Below are positions 14,587 through 23,452 of a DNA stretch of 37,969 bases, in pieces (positions within the stretch are counted from its first letter, which is position 1; the number at the start of each line of letters is the position of its first letter). A program made the translations under genes and the position numbers. The notes beneath the pieces were generated by a model. The model did not search any database, was not told the origin of the DNA, and saw only the letters and a program-made list of their open reading frames with translations. The stretch is from UKL13-2 sp947085425 (GTDB lineage: Bacteria > Pseudomonadota > Gammaproteobacteria > Burkholderiales > Usitatibacteraceae). Where the stretch lies: the NCBI GenBank assembly GCA_947085425.1, contig CAMTWK010000038.1:1-37969 (forward strand), read 5' to 3'.

Positions 14587-16539
14587 TCAACGCCCGCGAA
14601 ATGCCCGCACCGACTTGATAAAAACTTCCAGCGCGGTTGCCGTTGGTGGCGCGTATCGCGCGGCGATGTAGGCTTCGATCACTGCTTTGGCTTGTGGGTA
14701 GGTGTCAGCACGTTGCTGGTGGATGCGGTTTAAAAAATCCAGTGGGCCTTCGTCGGGCTGTCGTGTCAGGCCGGATCGCGCCAGTTGTGTGCAAAATCGG
14801 TCGTAGGCGGCGATGACCGGTGGCTTGCGATGGCGCCACCCCTGTGCCAACACCAGCATGCCCACCAGTCCGCCTGCAGTGAACACACCGATAATCAACC
14901 AGATGACCAGTGTTTGCCAATCGACCTTGGGGATGCCAAAACCGGAAAACAGGCTTTGCTGTCGATCTTGATTAAAACCAACCACCCAGCGATTCCATTC
15001 GGTATTGATCGCGTCCCAGACAAACACGGCTTGTTTTAATACTCCAAACACATCCGCGTCGGCGATGGTATCAAACACGCCGACCGGTCCCAATGCAGCG
15101 TTGATGCCACGATTGATACGTAATGGCGAAACGGCAAAAGTCGGGTCCACCCGCAACCAACCCAAATCCTCAAGCCAGACTTCCGTCCAGGCATGGGCTT
15201 CCGCCTGCCGCACAATGAGTTGACGGGTGATGGGATTGACTTCACCGCCCTGGTAACCGGTCACCACCCGCGACGGAATACCCGCCGCACGCATGATCAG
15301 GGCGAAGCTGCCGGCATAGTGTTCGCAAAACCCGAGCTTGGTCTCAAACAAAAATTCATCGACTGAGTTTTCACCGAGTCTCGGTGGCTCAAAGGTGTAG
15401 GTAAATTCACGGTTGTAAACGCGCATGAGTTCATCAATCAACACCTTCGGGTCGGGATATTTTTCCCGCATGGCTTGGGCATAGGCAATAGTGCGCGGAT
15501 TGATACGGCGATTAAAAGTCAGGTAACGCTGCAGCTCCAGATTGCTTGCCTGCGTGCCGGCGCGATACTGCAAATGGGAGGAGACATCGTAGGCCCTGAC
15601 ATTGTCGACCGGCCGCTGTGACCGCAGCTGATAATCCTGCAGCATAAAAATATCGGCCGGCAGCGTGGCCGGCATATCGAGCGCAAACAACCAGTGTTTA
15701 TTGTGCGGCTGCAAGGTCACCCGGTAATTGGTCAATGGCCCCTCTGGCAGATGATCCGCCGCGCGAATGGGCGGCGTATCAAGCATTTGCCAGCCGCGAC
15801 CCTGCTGCGCGCCCAATACCGGGCCGCGCCAATACAGGTCGGTGTTGTTTGGCACCGCTCCTTCAAACTCAACCCGGAACGCCAGGGCATCAGACTGCGA
15901 CAGCTTGGAGATATCGCCCGGAGACATGCTGCCGGAAAGACCGGTCCGTGCTTGAGCCTCCTGCGGCATGCTCCACAACGGTCCGGTCAATCGCGGGAAC
16001 AGGAAAAACAACACCAGCATCATGGGGATGGCTTGCAACATCAGCCGCGCCGACGGCATCAAACGCTCGCGGATGGTCGGCTCGGTGTTGATCCGGTTAA
16101 AGCCGATCAGGGTGGCAATAAAGATCCACACGCTGATAAACATGTAGGCGCCCATTGCCATGGTTTGTGAGTAGAGAAAATTGGTGAGCGCCAGAAAAAA
16201 TCCCATGAAAATCACCACCATGGCATCGCGCTTCATTTTCATTTCCAGCATTTTTAAGCAGAGCATGACAATCAGTAAGGTCACTCCAACTTCGCGCCCA
16301 AACAGTCGCTTGTATTCTGCAAATGCCCCGATCAAGATCGCCAGTGCAAAAGCGGCCATGATCCACCATGGCGGTGTCCGCAAGCCGGTGCGAGCGATCC
16401 ACCAGCGCCATGCCCCGGCCACCACGCATGCAGCGGTGACCCACCATGGCAGTCGCTCAACATGTGGCGCAATTACAAACGCCATGGCCGACAGCAACCA
16501 GATGACATTGGCGAGGGTCAGGGCGCTCTGGTTCAACAT
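14587..16539 (-). CDS. tgpA: TgpA-like transglutaminase membrane protein (DUF3488-transglutaminase-DUF4129)
   Basis: A 650-aa inner-membrane protein. Several N-terminal helices (about 8-190, DUF3488) are followed by a periplasmic transglutaminase-like domain with the catalytic triad C405 (LGFCEHYAGSFALIMRAAG), H449 (QAEAHAWTEVW) and D465 (LRVDPTF). One more helix lies at about 530-555, then a cytosolic DUF4129 tail. Pseudomonas aeruginosa TgpA has this architecture and is essential; its substrate is unknown. It is the last gene of the MoxR-DUF4124-DUF58-TgpA operon, starting 10 bp after the DUF58 stop. Confidence 0.92.
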   Translation of the reverse strand: MLNQSALTLANVIWLLSAMAFVIAPHVERLPWWVTAACVVAGAWRWWIARTGLRTPPWWIMAAFALAILIGAFAEYKRLFGREVGVTLLIVMLCLKMLEMKMKRDAMVVIFMGFFLALTNFLYSQTMAMGAYMFISVWIFIATLIGFNRINTEPTIRERLMPSARLMLQAIPMMLVLFFLFPRLTGPLWSMPQEAQARTGLSGSMSPGDISKLSQSDALAFRVEFEGAVPNNTDLYWRGPVLGAQQGRGWQMLDTPPIRAADHLPEGPLTNYRVTLQPHNKHWLFALDMPATLPADIFMLQDYQLRSQRPVDNVRAYDVSSHLQYRAGTQASNLELQRYLTFNRRINPRTIAYAQAMREKYPDPKVLIDELMRVYNREFTYTFEPPRLGENSVDEFLFETKLGFCEHYAGSFALIMRAAGIPSRVVTGYQGGEVNPITRQLIVRQAEAHAWTEVWLEDLGWLRVDPTFAVSPLRINRGINAALGPVGVFDTIADADVFGVLKQAVFVWDAINTEWNRWVVGFNQDRQQSLFSGFGIPKVDWQTLVIWLIIGVFTAGGLVGMLVLAQGWRHRKPPVIAAYDRFCTQLARSGLTRQPDEGPLDFLNRIHQQRADTYPQAKAVIEAYIAARYAPPTATALEVFIKSVRAFRGR

Positions 16540-16549
16540 GCCGGGGTGC

Positions 16550-17539
16550 TCATGATGTCAAACCGTGCAGGGCCAGCGCGCGCAAACAAACATCGCGATG
16601 CATCGGCCCCATTGATGGCTGGATCGACATACCCGGTAGTTTTAATCCATACGGCAGCATGGCGCGTTGCGCCTCCAACACCCACCAGGTCAATCGTGAC
16701 AGACGCTGTTCGACCGCCAGCCCTTCGAGTGCGGCGTAATCCAGCCATAAGTCGGCGCTGGTGGTGGTGCCAAACTCCTTGACCAGCAACCCTTGTTCAC
16801 GCGCCAATGCTTTCCAGGCAATCTGCCGCATGGTGTCGCCTGGACGATAGGCGCGCAGCGACTGAAATTCTTCGTCACCGGCAATCGGCATATTGCCTTC
16901 GCCATGGCCGCTTGCGGAAATGGGCAAGGCGCCGGCACCTGCGTCTGGTTTTGGATATACCAGACAGGTCATGCCAAAATCAACATATGACCAGGCGTGA
17001 AATAAACCAACCGGATATTCCGTAAAAATTTCCAGCCGGCCGCAACCCACAAAGCCGCGTTGTTCCATCGCCATGGGCAGCACCAAATTGGTACTGGTTG
17101 CATTGTTGCCTTTTTGCGCGGCAATGTCGCCAAATGAGGGGGGGGCATTTTGAATTTGCGCGCGTTTGACGCCCACCGCAAAGCGTCCGCCGCCGGAATT
17201 GTGCAACACCAAATGAAATTCGGCGATGTCGCCGCAAAATACCGGGTCAACCTTGCCGGGGGCGATCGACAATTGCGCCAAATTGCGAAAGGTGTGCAAC
17301 ATGGAGACGCCGCCCATGCCCGCCAATAAAAAGGTCAGCATGTAACCCAGCGACAGGCTGTAGTTGATCGACGCGATCAACAGCAAAAACAGCACAAACG
17401 CAAAAAACAGGCCGGTTCGCGACGGCAGAATAAATATGCGTCGTTGCGTTAATAATACCGGCGGACTTTCGGGAATGCGCGCACGAAAAATCCAGTCGGA
17501 TATTCGTTGGCGAACGCTAAATCCCAAACGCGACAACAC
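16550..17539 (-). CDS. DUF58 (VWA-like) domain protein
   Basis: A 329-aa protein with two N-terminal membrane helices (about 42-85) and the DUF58 signature RAYRPGDTMRQIAWKALAREQG. DUF58 proteins pair with MoxR AAA+ ATPases and TgpA-type transglutaminases in a conserved cluster thought to act in envelope protein assembly or maturation. The start is a GTG at 17539, 3 bp after the stop of the DUF4124 gene. No internal ATG gives a better fit, and the N-terminal region RRIFILPSRTGLFFAFV is typical of the family. Confidence 0.9.
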   Translation of the reverse strand: MLSRLGFSVRQRISDWIFRARIPESPPVLLTQRRIFILPSRTGLFFAFVLFLLLIASINYSLSLGYMLTFLLAGMGGVSMLHTFRNLAQLSIAPGKVDPVFCGDIAEFHLVLHNSGGGRFAVGVKRAQIQNAPPSFGDIAAQKGNNATSTNLVLPMAMEQRGFVGCGRLEIFTEYPVGLFHAWSYVDFGMTCLVYPKPDAGAGALPISASGHGEGNMPIAGDEEFQSLRAYRPGDTMRQIAWKALAREQGLLVKEFGTTTSADLWLDYAALEGLAVEQRLSRLTWWVLEAQRAMLPYGLKLPGMSIQPSMGPMHRDVCLRALALHGLTS

Positions 17540-17542
17540 AAT

Positions 17543-18118
17543 TTACTTGGCAGGTTTTGCCGCCGGGGTGGCTGGGGGTGCCGGTGTTGGAGCAGCAGGC
17601 ACAGCCGGTGTGGCGGGTGCAGTCTTGGGGTGGCCGCAGTCTTTCAACCCAAGTTGAAATTTACGCAAGGCAGCCGTTTCTTGGCTGTCATTGCCAGCCG
17701 CCTTGGTAATTTTACCGGCACGAATTTGAAAATCGACCAGAGTCTCGTTCAATTCAATTTGACGATCCTGTTTAACCTTCCAGTTGGCCGGCTGTTTGGC
17801 GATGGCACCGGAGAAACGGGCCGCTTCCAGTTCGATCCCAAGTATTTCACGGTCACACAAACGTGCTTCATAGTCGGCAAACAATTTGTTCAACTGGTCC
17901 ATTGGATTGCCGATTGGCCGGCTTTGTACACCGGTGCTGGCGCGTGGCTTGTCGAGCGTATTTTTATTGGTTTCGCAAGGCCGATCGGAATACTCGATTT
18001 TGCCGTCTGCAGCCTGGCACTTGAACGCCGCCTCAGCGGTTGGCATGAACAACGCCGATGCTGCCATAAGAAACACGATGTGGGTGTGGCGAATGGTCGA
18101 CCGGGGGGAGGAATTCAT
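17543..18118 (-). CDS. DUF4124 domain protein, secreted
   Basis: A 191-aa exported protein. The signal peptide (HIVFLMAASALFMPTAEA) is followed directly by the DUF4124 motif FKCQAADGKIEYSDRPC, a short two-Cys domain at mature residues 1-25. A charged helical segment follows, and a Pro/Ala-rich low-complexity tail (from about 165) ends the protein. DUF4124 function is unknown. It lies between moxR and the DUF58 gene in the same direction, an unusual insertion in that cluster; it ends 3 bp before the DUF58 start, so it is probably coexpressed. Confidence 0.85.
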   Translation of the reverse strand: MNSSPRSTIRHTHIVFLMAASALFMPTAEAAFKCQAADGKIEYSDRPCETNKNTLDKPRASTGVQSRPIGNPMDQLNKLFADYEARLCDREILGIELEAARFSGAIAKQPANWKVKQDRQIELNETLVDFQIRAGKITKAAGNDSQETAALRKFQLGLKDCGHPKTAPATPAVPAAPTPAPPATPAAKPAK

Positions 18119-18208
18119 GATGTGTTGCCTTTAGGGATCACGTTGGTTGAGACGAAGCATACTATTATTTGCTTCGAAATGAATGCCGTGTTGGTGATGG
18201 CGCACGGA

Positions 18209-19195
18209 TTATGGAATGGGCACATTGGCAATTAAGTCCTGGGCGACATCAAGGATCTTGCCGGCGCCATTTTGTTGAGTCGATGCGACCGCGCGCAAGC
18301 GATGGCCGACCACCGACGGGGCGATGGCCTGCACGTCTTCCGGCAAGACTAATTTTCTTCCGGCCAACAGTGCCCAAGCTTGTGATGCCCGCAGCAGCGC
18401 CAGCCCTGCGCGCGGCGATAAACCCATTTCGTAACGCGCCGAGTCGCGACTGTGATTGACCAACGCCTGCACGTAGTCAATGAGCGCGTCGGACACATGC
18501 ACCGCTGTTACATCACGCTGCAAAGCCTCGAGCTCACTTACGGTCATTAATGCCGTGATGCGCGCCACCATGGCGCGGCGATCTTCGCCTTTGAGTAAGG
18601 CCCGTTCGGCGGCCGCATCCGGGTAACCCAGTCTAATGCGCATTAAAAACCGGTCCAACTGCGACTCGGGCAGGGGAAAGGTGCCGACCTGATGGGACGG
18701 GTTTTGGGTGGCGATCACAAAAAATGGCACTGGCAATGGCATGGTTTTGCCATCGGCAGTGACCTGTTGTTCTTCCATGGCTTCCAGTAGTGCGGATTGT
18801 GCCTTGGGGCTGGCGCGGTTGATTTCGTCGGCGAGGATTACTTGGGAAAAGATCGGTCCGGCATGAAACCGAAAGGTGGAGGATTCACGATCAAAAATCG
18901 ACACGCCGACAATGTCGGCCGGCAATAAGTCACTGGTGAATTGGATGCGTTGATATTGCAGCCCGAGCAGACTGGCAAGCACATGCGACAGCGTGGTTTT
19001 GCCGACCCCGGGAATATCCTCAATCAGCAAATGCCCGCGCGCCAAAATACAGGCAATCGCCAGCCGGATTTGCCGATCCTTGCCGAGAATGATTTCGCCT
19101 GCGCGCACCAGTACCGTGCCAATGGGGCCGTCCGGCAGGGCGTGATTCGCGGCGTGATGAGCGGAGTCTTTTTTTTCAAACAACATAACTGACAT
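18209..19195 (-). CDS. MoxR-family AAA+ ATPase
   Basis: A 328-aa AAA+ ATPase of the MoxR type. Walker A is IEDIPGVGKTTLSHV, Walker B VILADEINRASPKAQSALLEAMEE, and the sensor region has FFVIATQNPSHQVGTFPLPESQLDRF. These ATPases are chaperone-like partners of DUF58/VWA proteins. The open frame reaches 19246, but the ATG at 19195 (MSVMLFEKK) fits the family better, and the extra upstream codons run into the divergent promoter region. First gene of the four-gene minus-strand operon. Confidence 0.92.
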   Translation of the reverse strand: MSVMLFEKKDSAHHAANHALPDGPIGTVLVRAGEIILGKDRQIRLAIACILARGHLLIEDIPGVGKTTLSHVLASLLGLQYQRIQFTSDLLPADIVGVSIFDRESSTFRFHAGPIFSQVILADEINRASPKAQSALLEAMEEQQVTADGKTMPLPVPFFVIATQNPSHQVGTFPLPESQLDRFLMRIRLGYPDAAAERALLKGEDRRAMVARITALMTVSELEALQRDVTAVHVSDALIDYVQALVNHSRDSARYEMGLSPRAGLALLRASQAWALLAGRKLVLPEDVQAIAPSVVGHRLRAVASTQQNGAGKILDVAQDLIANVPIP

Positions 19196-19332
19196 TTTTG
19201 GTCTTTCGATGATTTTACCGCGCCCTGGTGATAGATGAATGGCCACGGTTGAATCGCCACGACCGGGCTGCCAAAATCCGGGGACGACGTTTTGTTATTG
19301 CCGATAAGACAACTTTCCGCCAGAATAGTTTG

Positions 19333-20265
19333 ATGGCGAACCCCTTAAAATCCGCGTTGATTACCCATCCAATATGCTTGCAGCATGAAATGGGTCCGCA
19401 TCACCCGGAATCCCCGAACCGGTTGCGGTCGGTATTGAAGCATCTGGAGAATGCGGGATTGATGGCAAAAATGCAAGTCATGGAGGCACCGCTGGCCAGT
19501 GAAGCCGCGCTGGCGGCAGCACACGCATCCGACTACGTGGCGCATATATTTTCCACCGCGCCGAATCAGGCCTATGCCTACCTGGATCCAGACACCGCCA
19601 TGAATCGTTTTTCGCTGGAGGCGGCCCGGCGTGCGGCAGGCGCCGTGATTGCCGGGGTGGACGGGGTCATGAGCGGGGCGATTAAGAATGCCTTTTGTGC
19701 GGTGCGCCCCTGTGGACATCACGCAACCTTTGATCAGGCGATGGGTTTTTGTATTTTTAATAACGTCGCGGTGGGTGCACGCCACGCCATCCAGGAATAT
19801 GGCCTGAGCCGGGTCGCTATTCTGGATTTTGACGTGCATCACGGTAATGGTACCGAAGATATTTTTCGCCATGACGAACGGGTGTTGTTCTGCTCCAGTT
19901 TTCAGCATCCGTTTTACCCGGGGTCGGGGGCAGATACTGCCAATGACCACATCATCGCCACCCCCTTGGCAGCGCGCACCAGTGGCGCGGTCTTTCGGCG
20001 GGCGATCGAGGCCAGTTGGTTTCCCGCTTTGGAAAAATTCCAGCCGGAATTAATCATTATTTCAGCCGGTTTTGACGCCCACCGCGACGATCCTCTGGCA
20101 TCGCTGGATTTAGTCGAAGACGATTACGTTTGGATTACGCAGAAAATCTGCGAGATCGCCGACCGTCATTGTGAAGGCAGGATTGTGTCTGCTTTGGAGG
20201 GCGGTTATAACCTGGCCGCCCTGGGCACCAGTAGCGTGGCGCATGTTGGCGTGTTGACCCAGTAA
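19333..20265 (+). CDS. histone deacetylase family protein (acetylpolyamine/acuC-like amidohydrolase)
   Basis: A 310-aa zinc amidohydrolase of the arginase-deacetylase fold. HHPESPNRL, the catalytic pair in RPCGHHATFDQAMGFCIFNN, the zinc ligands D and H in ILDFDVHHGNGTEDIF and D in SAGFDAHRDDPLA are all present. Bacterial members deacetylate acetylpolyamines, acetoin-pathway proteins or other acylated small molecules; the substrate here is unknown. The ATG at 19333 (MANPLKSALI) is chosen because family similarity begins there; the frame is open back to 19228, overlapping the divergent moxR 5' region. Confidence 0.92.
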   Translation: MANPLKSALITHPICLQHEMGPHHPESPNRLRSVLKHLENAGLMAKMQVMEAPLASEAALAAAHASDYVAHIFSTAPNQAYAYLDPDTAMNRFSLEAARRAAGAVIAGVDGVMSGAIKNAFCAVRPCGHHATFDQAMGFCIFNNVAVGARHAIQEYGLSRVAILDFDVHHGNGTEDIFRHDERVLFCSSFQHPFYPGSGADTANDHIIATPLAARTSGAVFRRAIEASWFPALEKFQPELIIISAGFDAHRDDPLASLDLVEDDYVWITQKICEIADRHCEGRIVSALEGGYNLAALGTSSVAHVGVLTQ

Positions 20266-20293
20266 TCAACACCCGGCAAACTGTTTTGTCGGC

Positions 20294-20920
20294 TTATTTA
20301 GTGCCAAATATCTTGTCACCTGCATCACCCAAGCCGGGAATGATGTAACCGATTTCGTTCAGGTGTGAGTCAATTGCCGCCGTATAAATGTCGACATCCG
20401 GGTGAGCCTTTTCGAGGCGGGCGATGCCTTCCGGTGCCGCCACCAGCACCAGACCCTTGATGCGTTTGGCGCCGGCTTTTTTGAGCATATCAATGGTGGC
20501 AATCATCGAACCGGCGGTGGCCAGCATCGGGTCGAGAATGATGGCGGTGCGTTCGTCGAGTTTGCCGACCATCCGCTCCAAATAGGGCTCGGGCTGCAGT
20601 GTTTCATGGTTGCGGGCAATGCCAACCACGCTGACCTTTGCGGACGGAATGACATCGAGCACGCCTTCAAGCATACCCAATCCGGCACGAAGAATCGGCA
20701 CTACCGTTACTTTTTTGCCTTCAATACGCTCCACTTCAACCGGTCCGCACCAGCCTTCCATGGTGGCATTTTCCAGTTTGAAATCCCGGCAAGCCTCGTA
20801 GGCCAGCAAGCGGCCAAGCTCCTGGGTGATTTCACGAAAGCTTTTGGTGGAAATGTCTTTGGCGCGCAATAAACCGATTTTGTGGCGGACAAGCGGGTGG
20901 CGGATTTCAAAAACTGGCAT
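20294..20920 (-). CDS. upp: uracil phosphoribosyltransferase
   Basis: Salvages uracil: uracil + PRPP gives UMP + PPi. The protein has 208 aa with MPVFEIRHPLVRHKIGLLR at the start, the PRPP-binding loop ILDPMLATAGSM, and the uracil-binding C-terminal IGYIIPGLGDAGDKIFGTK. The frame is open to 21115, but that part overlaps the 3' end of gltL, and ATG 20920 gives the exact E. coli Upp length. It lies 55 bp downstream of gltL on the same strand and may be read through from it. Confidence 0.96.
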   Translation of the reverse strand: MPVFEIRHPLVRHKIGLLRAKDISTKSFREITQELGRLLAYEACRDFKLENATMEGWCGPVEVERIEGKKVTVVPILRAGLGMLEGVLDVIPSAKVSVVGIARNHETLQPEPYLERMVGKLDERTAIILDPMLATAGSMIATIDMLKKAGAKRIKGLVLVAAPEGIARLEKAHPDVDIYTAAIDSHLNEIGYIIPGLGDAGDKIFGTK

Positions 20921-20975
20921 GTTGGTTTCCAGGGGGATTGGAGGACAAAACAATGTTACAAAATTTTGAATCTTT

Positions 20976-21713
20976 TTAGTTGTGCAAAATTTTCGATAAA
21001 AAATCTTGGGTACGCTGGTTGCGTGCGGTGCCAAAAAATTCATCTTTGGTGCAGTCTTCCAGAATAATGCCGCCGACGTCCATAAAAATAACGCGTTTGG
21101 CGACCTTCTTGGCAAAGCCCATTTCGTGGGTCACCACCATCATCGTCATGCCATCATTAGCCAGTTCGACCATGACATCCAGCACTTCGTTGATCATTTC
21201 CGGATCGAGCGCCGAGGTCGGTTCGTCAAACAACATACAAATGGGATCCATGGCAAGGGCGCGTGCAATCGCCACCCGTTGCTGCTGGCCGCCCGACAGT
21301 TGTGCCGGAAATTTATCCTTGTGATCAATCAGGCCGACACGATCGAGCAATTTGAGCCCGGTCGCGTGTGCCTCCTCTTCGCTGCGTCCCAACACTTTTG
21401 TTTGAGCGATCACCAAATTTTTGGTCACACTCATGTGCGGGAACAACTCGAAATTTTGAAACACCATGCCAACCTTGGCGCGCAATTTGGACAAATTCGC
21501 ACTTTTATCGCCGACCGAAATGCCATCAACGATGATTTCACCTTTTTGAAACGGTTCCAAGCCGTTGACAACTTTGATCAAAGTAGACTTGCCCGATCCA
21601 GAAGGGCCGCAAACAACCACGACTTCGCCTTTTTCGACCTTGGTGGAGCACTCGGTTAGCACCTGCTTGGTTCCGTACCATTTGCTAACGGATTTCATTT
21701 CGATCATGGCCAT
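20976..21713 (-). CDS. gltL: glutamate/aspartate ABC transporter ATP-binding protein
   Basis: ATPase of a polar amino-acid importer, 245 aa. Walker A GPSGSGKSTLIK, Q-loop FQNFELFPHM, signature LSGGQQQRVAIARAL, Walker B CMLFDEPTSALDPE and the switch His in VVTHEMGFAKKV are complete. AAGGAC lies just upstream of the ATG. It is the distal gene of gltI-J-K-L; the assignment to glutamate/aspartate rests on the operon order and the substrate-binding protein. Confidence 0.93.
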   Translation of the reverse strand: MAMIEMKSVSKWYGTKQVLTECSTKVEKGEVVVVCGPSGSGKSTLIKVVNGLEPFQKGEIIVDGISVGDKSANLSKLRAKVGMVFQNFELFPHMSVTKNLVIAQTKVLGRSEEEAHATGLKLLDRVGLIDHKDKFPAQLSGGQQQRVAIARALAMDPICMLFDEPTSALDPEMINEVLDVMVELANDGMTMMVVTHEMGFAKKVAKRVIFMDVGGIILEDCTKDEFFGTARNQRTQDFLSKILHN

Positions 21714-21770
21714 AAATTGTCCTTTTTGCTGCTGATCACTGTTGGTGTTGGTGATTGATGACTGAAAATT

Positions 21771-22457
21771 TTAAACTCGACCCGCATCCATTTTTGCCTG
21801 CACGCGCTTGACAAGACGTGAAGCGGCAAAACAAATGATGAGAAATATGAGCGCAACAAAAATATAAAGCTCAACAATGCGACCGCTGATTTGTCCGGCT
21901 TTGCTGGCCGCACCAAGGAAATCCTTGAGCCCGACCACGTAAACCAAAGAGGTGTCCTGAAACAAAATAATGGCCTGCGTCAGCATGATCGGCAACATGT
22001 TGCGGAACGCCTGTGGCAACACCACATGCCCCATCGACTGCCAATAATTCATGCCCAAGGCATAGGCCGCCCACGGTTGTCCGCGCGGCACGGATTGAAT
22101 GCCGGCGCGGATAATTTCCGAATAATAAGCCGATTCGACCATGATGAAGGCGACCACGGCCGAGGTAAACGGACCCACCGCCTCGCCTTGTTGTCCGGTA
22201 ATTTTTCCAACCAGCATGGGCGTCAGGAAATAGAACCAAAAAATCGCCATGATGAATGGAATCGAGCGAATCAGATTGACAAAACCGGCCGATGAATACG
22301 ACAGGATTCTCCAGCTTGACAAGCGCGCCATCGCCAGCAGGGTGCCAAAGAAAATGCCACCGACCAAGGCGATGCAAAATAACTTGAGTGACAGCATCAG
22401 CCCGCTCCATAAGAAAGGCAGATTGTCGATGATAATTTTGAAGTCAAAATCAACCAT
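21771..22457 (-). CDS. gltK: glutamate/aspartate ABC transporter permease
   Basis: A 228-aa inner-membrane permease of the His/Glu/Gln/Arg type. FNLIRSIP-like FVNLIRSIPFIMAIFWFYF and the EAA loop (ALGMNYWQSMGHVVLPQAFRNMLP) that docks on the ATPase are present, with five or so hydrophobic segments. It starts just after the gltJ stop (about 2 bp), indicating translational coupling, and is followed by gltL after 57 bp. Confidence 0.92.
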   Translation of the reverse strand: MVDFDFKIIIDNLPFLWSGLMLSLKLFCIALVGGIFFGTLLAMARLSSWRILSYSSAGFVNLIRSIPFIMAIFWFYFLTPMLVGKITGQQGEAVGPFTSAVVAFIMVESAYYSEIIRAGIQSVPRGQPWAAYALGMNYWQSMGHVVLPQAFRNMLPIMLTQAIILFQDTSLVYVVGLKDFLGAASKAGQISGRIVELYIFVALIFLIICFAASRLVKRVQAKMDAGRV

Positions 22458-22459
22458 GA

Positions 22460-23221
22460 TCAGTGGCCTCCCTGCGCAACATAGCCGGGAACGGCAACTT
22501 TTTTCTCCAGCAAACGCATGAGAAAAACAACCGTCAGGGTAATCACTACATAAATGAGGGTGGCGGCGGCGAAGGCCGGAAAGGTCTGAAACGTATATTC
22601 GTTTATTTGCCGGGCCTGTGCGGTCAGTTCCAACACGCCGATCGTCAACGCTGTTGAAGAATTCTTGAAAATGGTCAGAAATTCAGAGGTCATCGGTGGA
22701 ATGATGAGTCGATAGGCCATCGGTAAAATCACATACCGATAAACTTGCGGCAGAGTGAAACCCATCGCCAGACCGGCGTTGGTTTGCCCCTTCGGCAATG
22801 ACTCAATTCCCGACCGAACCTGCTCGGCAACCCGCGATGCGGTGTACAGCCCCAAACACAATACCGCCGCCGAAAATTCGAGCAGACTAAATTGTGCGAA
22901 CGGCAGGGTGATCAGATATGGGTAGGTTTGTTTCAGCCAATCACCCATTTCCGTTGGGATGATTTCAGGCACCACAAAGTACCAAAGAAACATTTGCACC
23001 AACAGTGGAATATTGCGGAAAATTTCAACGTAGACCGTTGCCGCAAGATTGAGCCACTTTAACGGTGTGGTGCGCAATATGCCCAAGACCGAGCCGAGTG
23101 AAAAAGCGATGATCCACGCACTTGCCGACACCAACATGGTCCATAACAGTCCCGACCCCAGCCAGCCAAGGTAGGTCATGCCACCTGAGGGGGCTTGTTC
23201 CAGAAAAAATTTCCATTCCAT
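22460..23221 (-). CDS. gltJ: glutamate/aspartate ABC transporter permease
   Basis: A 253-aa permease. The N-terminal TYLGWLGSGLLWTMLVSASAW is typical of GltJ, as are YVEIFRNIPLLVQMFLWYF and the EAA loop GLAMGFTLPQVYRYVILPMAYRLI. AGGAG lies 10-14 bases before the ATG. A terminator stands between gltI and this gene, so its expression is likely lower than that of the binding protein. Confidence 0.92.
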   Translation of the reverse strand: MEWKFFLEQAPSGGMTYLGWLGSGLLWTMLVSASAWIIAFSLGSVLGILRTTPLKWLNLAATVYVEIFRNIPLLVQMFLWYFVVPEIIPTEMGDWLKQTYPYLITLPFAQFSLLEFSAAVLCLGLYTASRVAEQVRSGIESLPKGQTNAGLAMGFTLPQVYRYVILPMAYRLIIPPMTSEFLTIFKNSSTALTIGVLELTAQARQINEYTFQTFPAFAAATLIYVVITLTVVFLMRLLEKKVAVPGYVAQGGH

Positions 23222-23375
23222 GGCGAGCGATCTCCTACGGCTGTTTTTATGGCCAAAAACGTTACCGTGTGACTAATTTGGCAACAAAACTGGCACGTGT
23301 TTTACGCTGCCGCCGTACTCTTGACTGGTTATTCTTGACGGGATCATTTTGCCAGGATGGCTAAAAATGACGGCG

Positions 23376-23410
23376 CAAAAAAAAAGGGGATCGATTGCTC
23401 GATCCCCCTT
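23376..23410 (-). terminator. intercistronic terminator between gltI and gltJ
   Basis: On the minus strand the arms ggggatcga and tcgatcccc, around a short loop, are followed by a run of nine T (AAAAAAAAA on the plus strand, 23377-23385). It lies about 45 bp beyond the gltI stop and 155 bp before gltJ. It probably lets most transcripts stop after gltI, giving excess binding protein. Confidence 0.88.
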
Positions 23411-23452
23411 ATCTTACTCGATTATGACTGCATTCCAAATGTTACTTGTTGC

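Noticed and set aside
21006..21659. Plus-strand 217-codon frame opposite gltL
   Set aside because: Antisense shadow; gltL has all ABC ATPase motifs.
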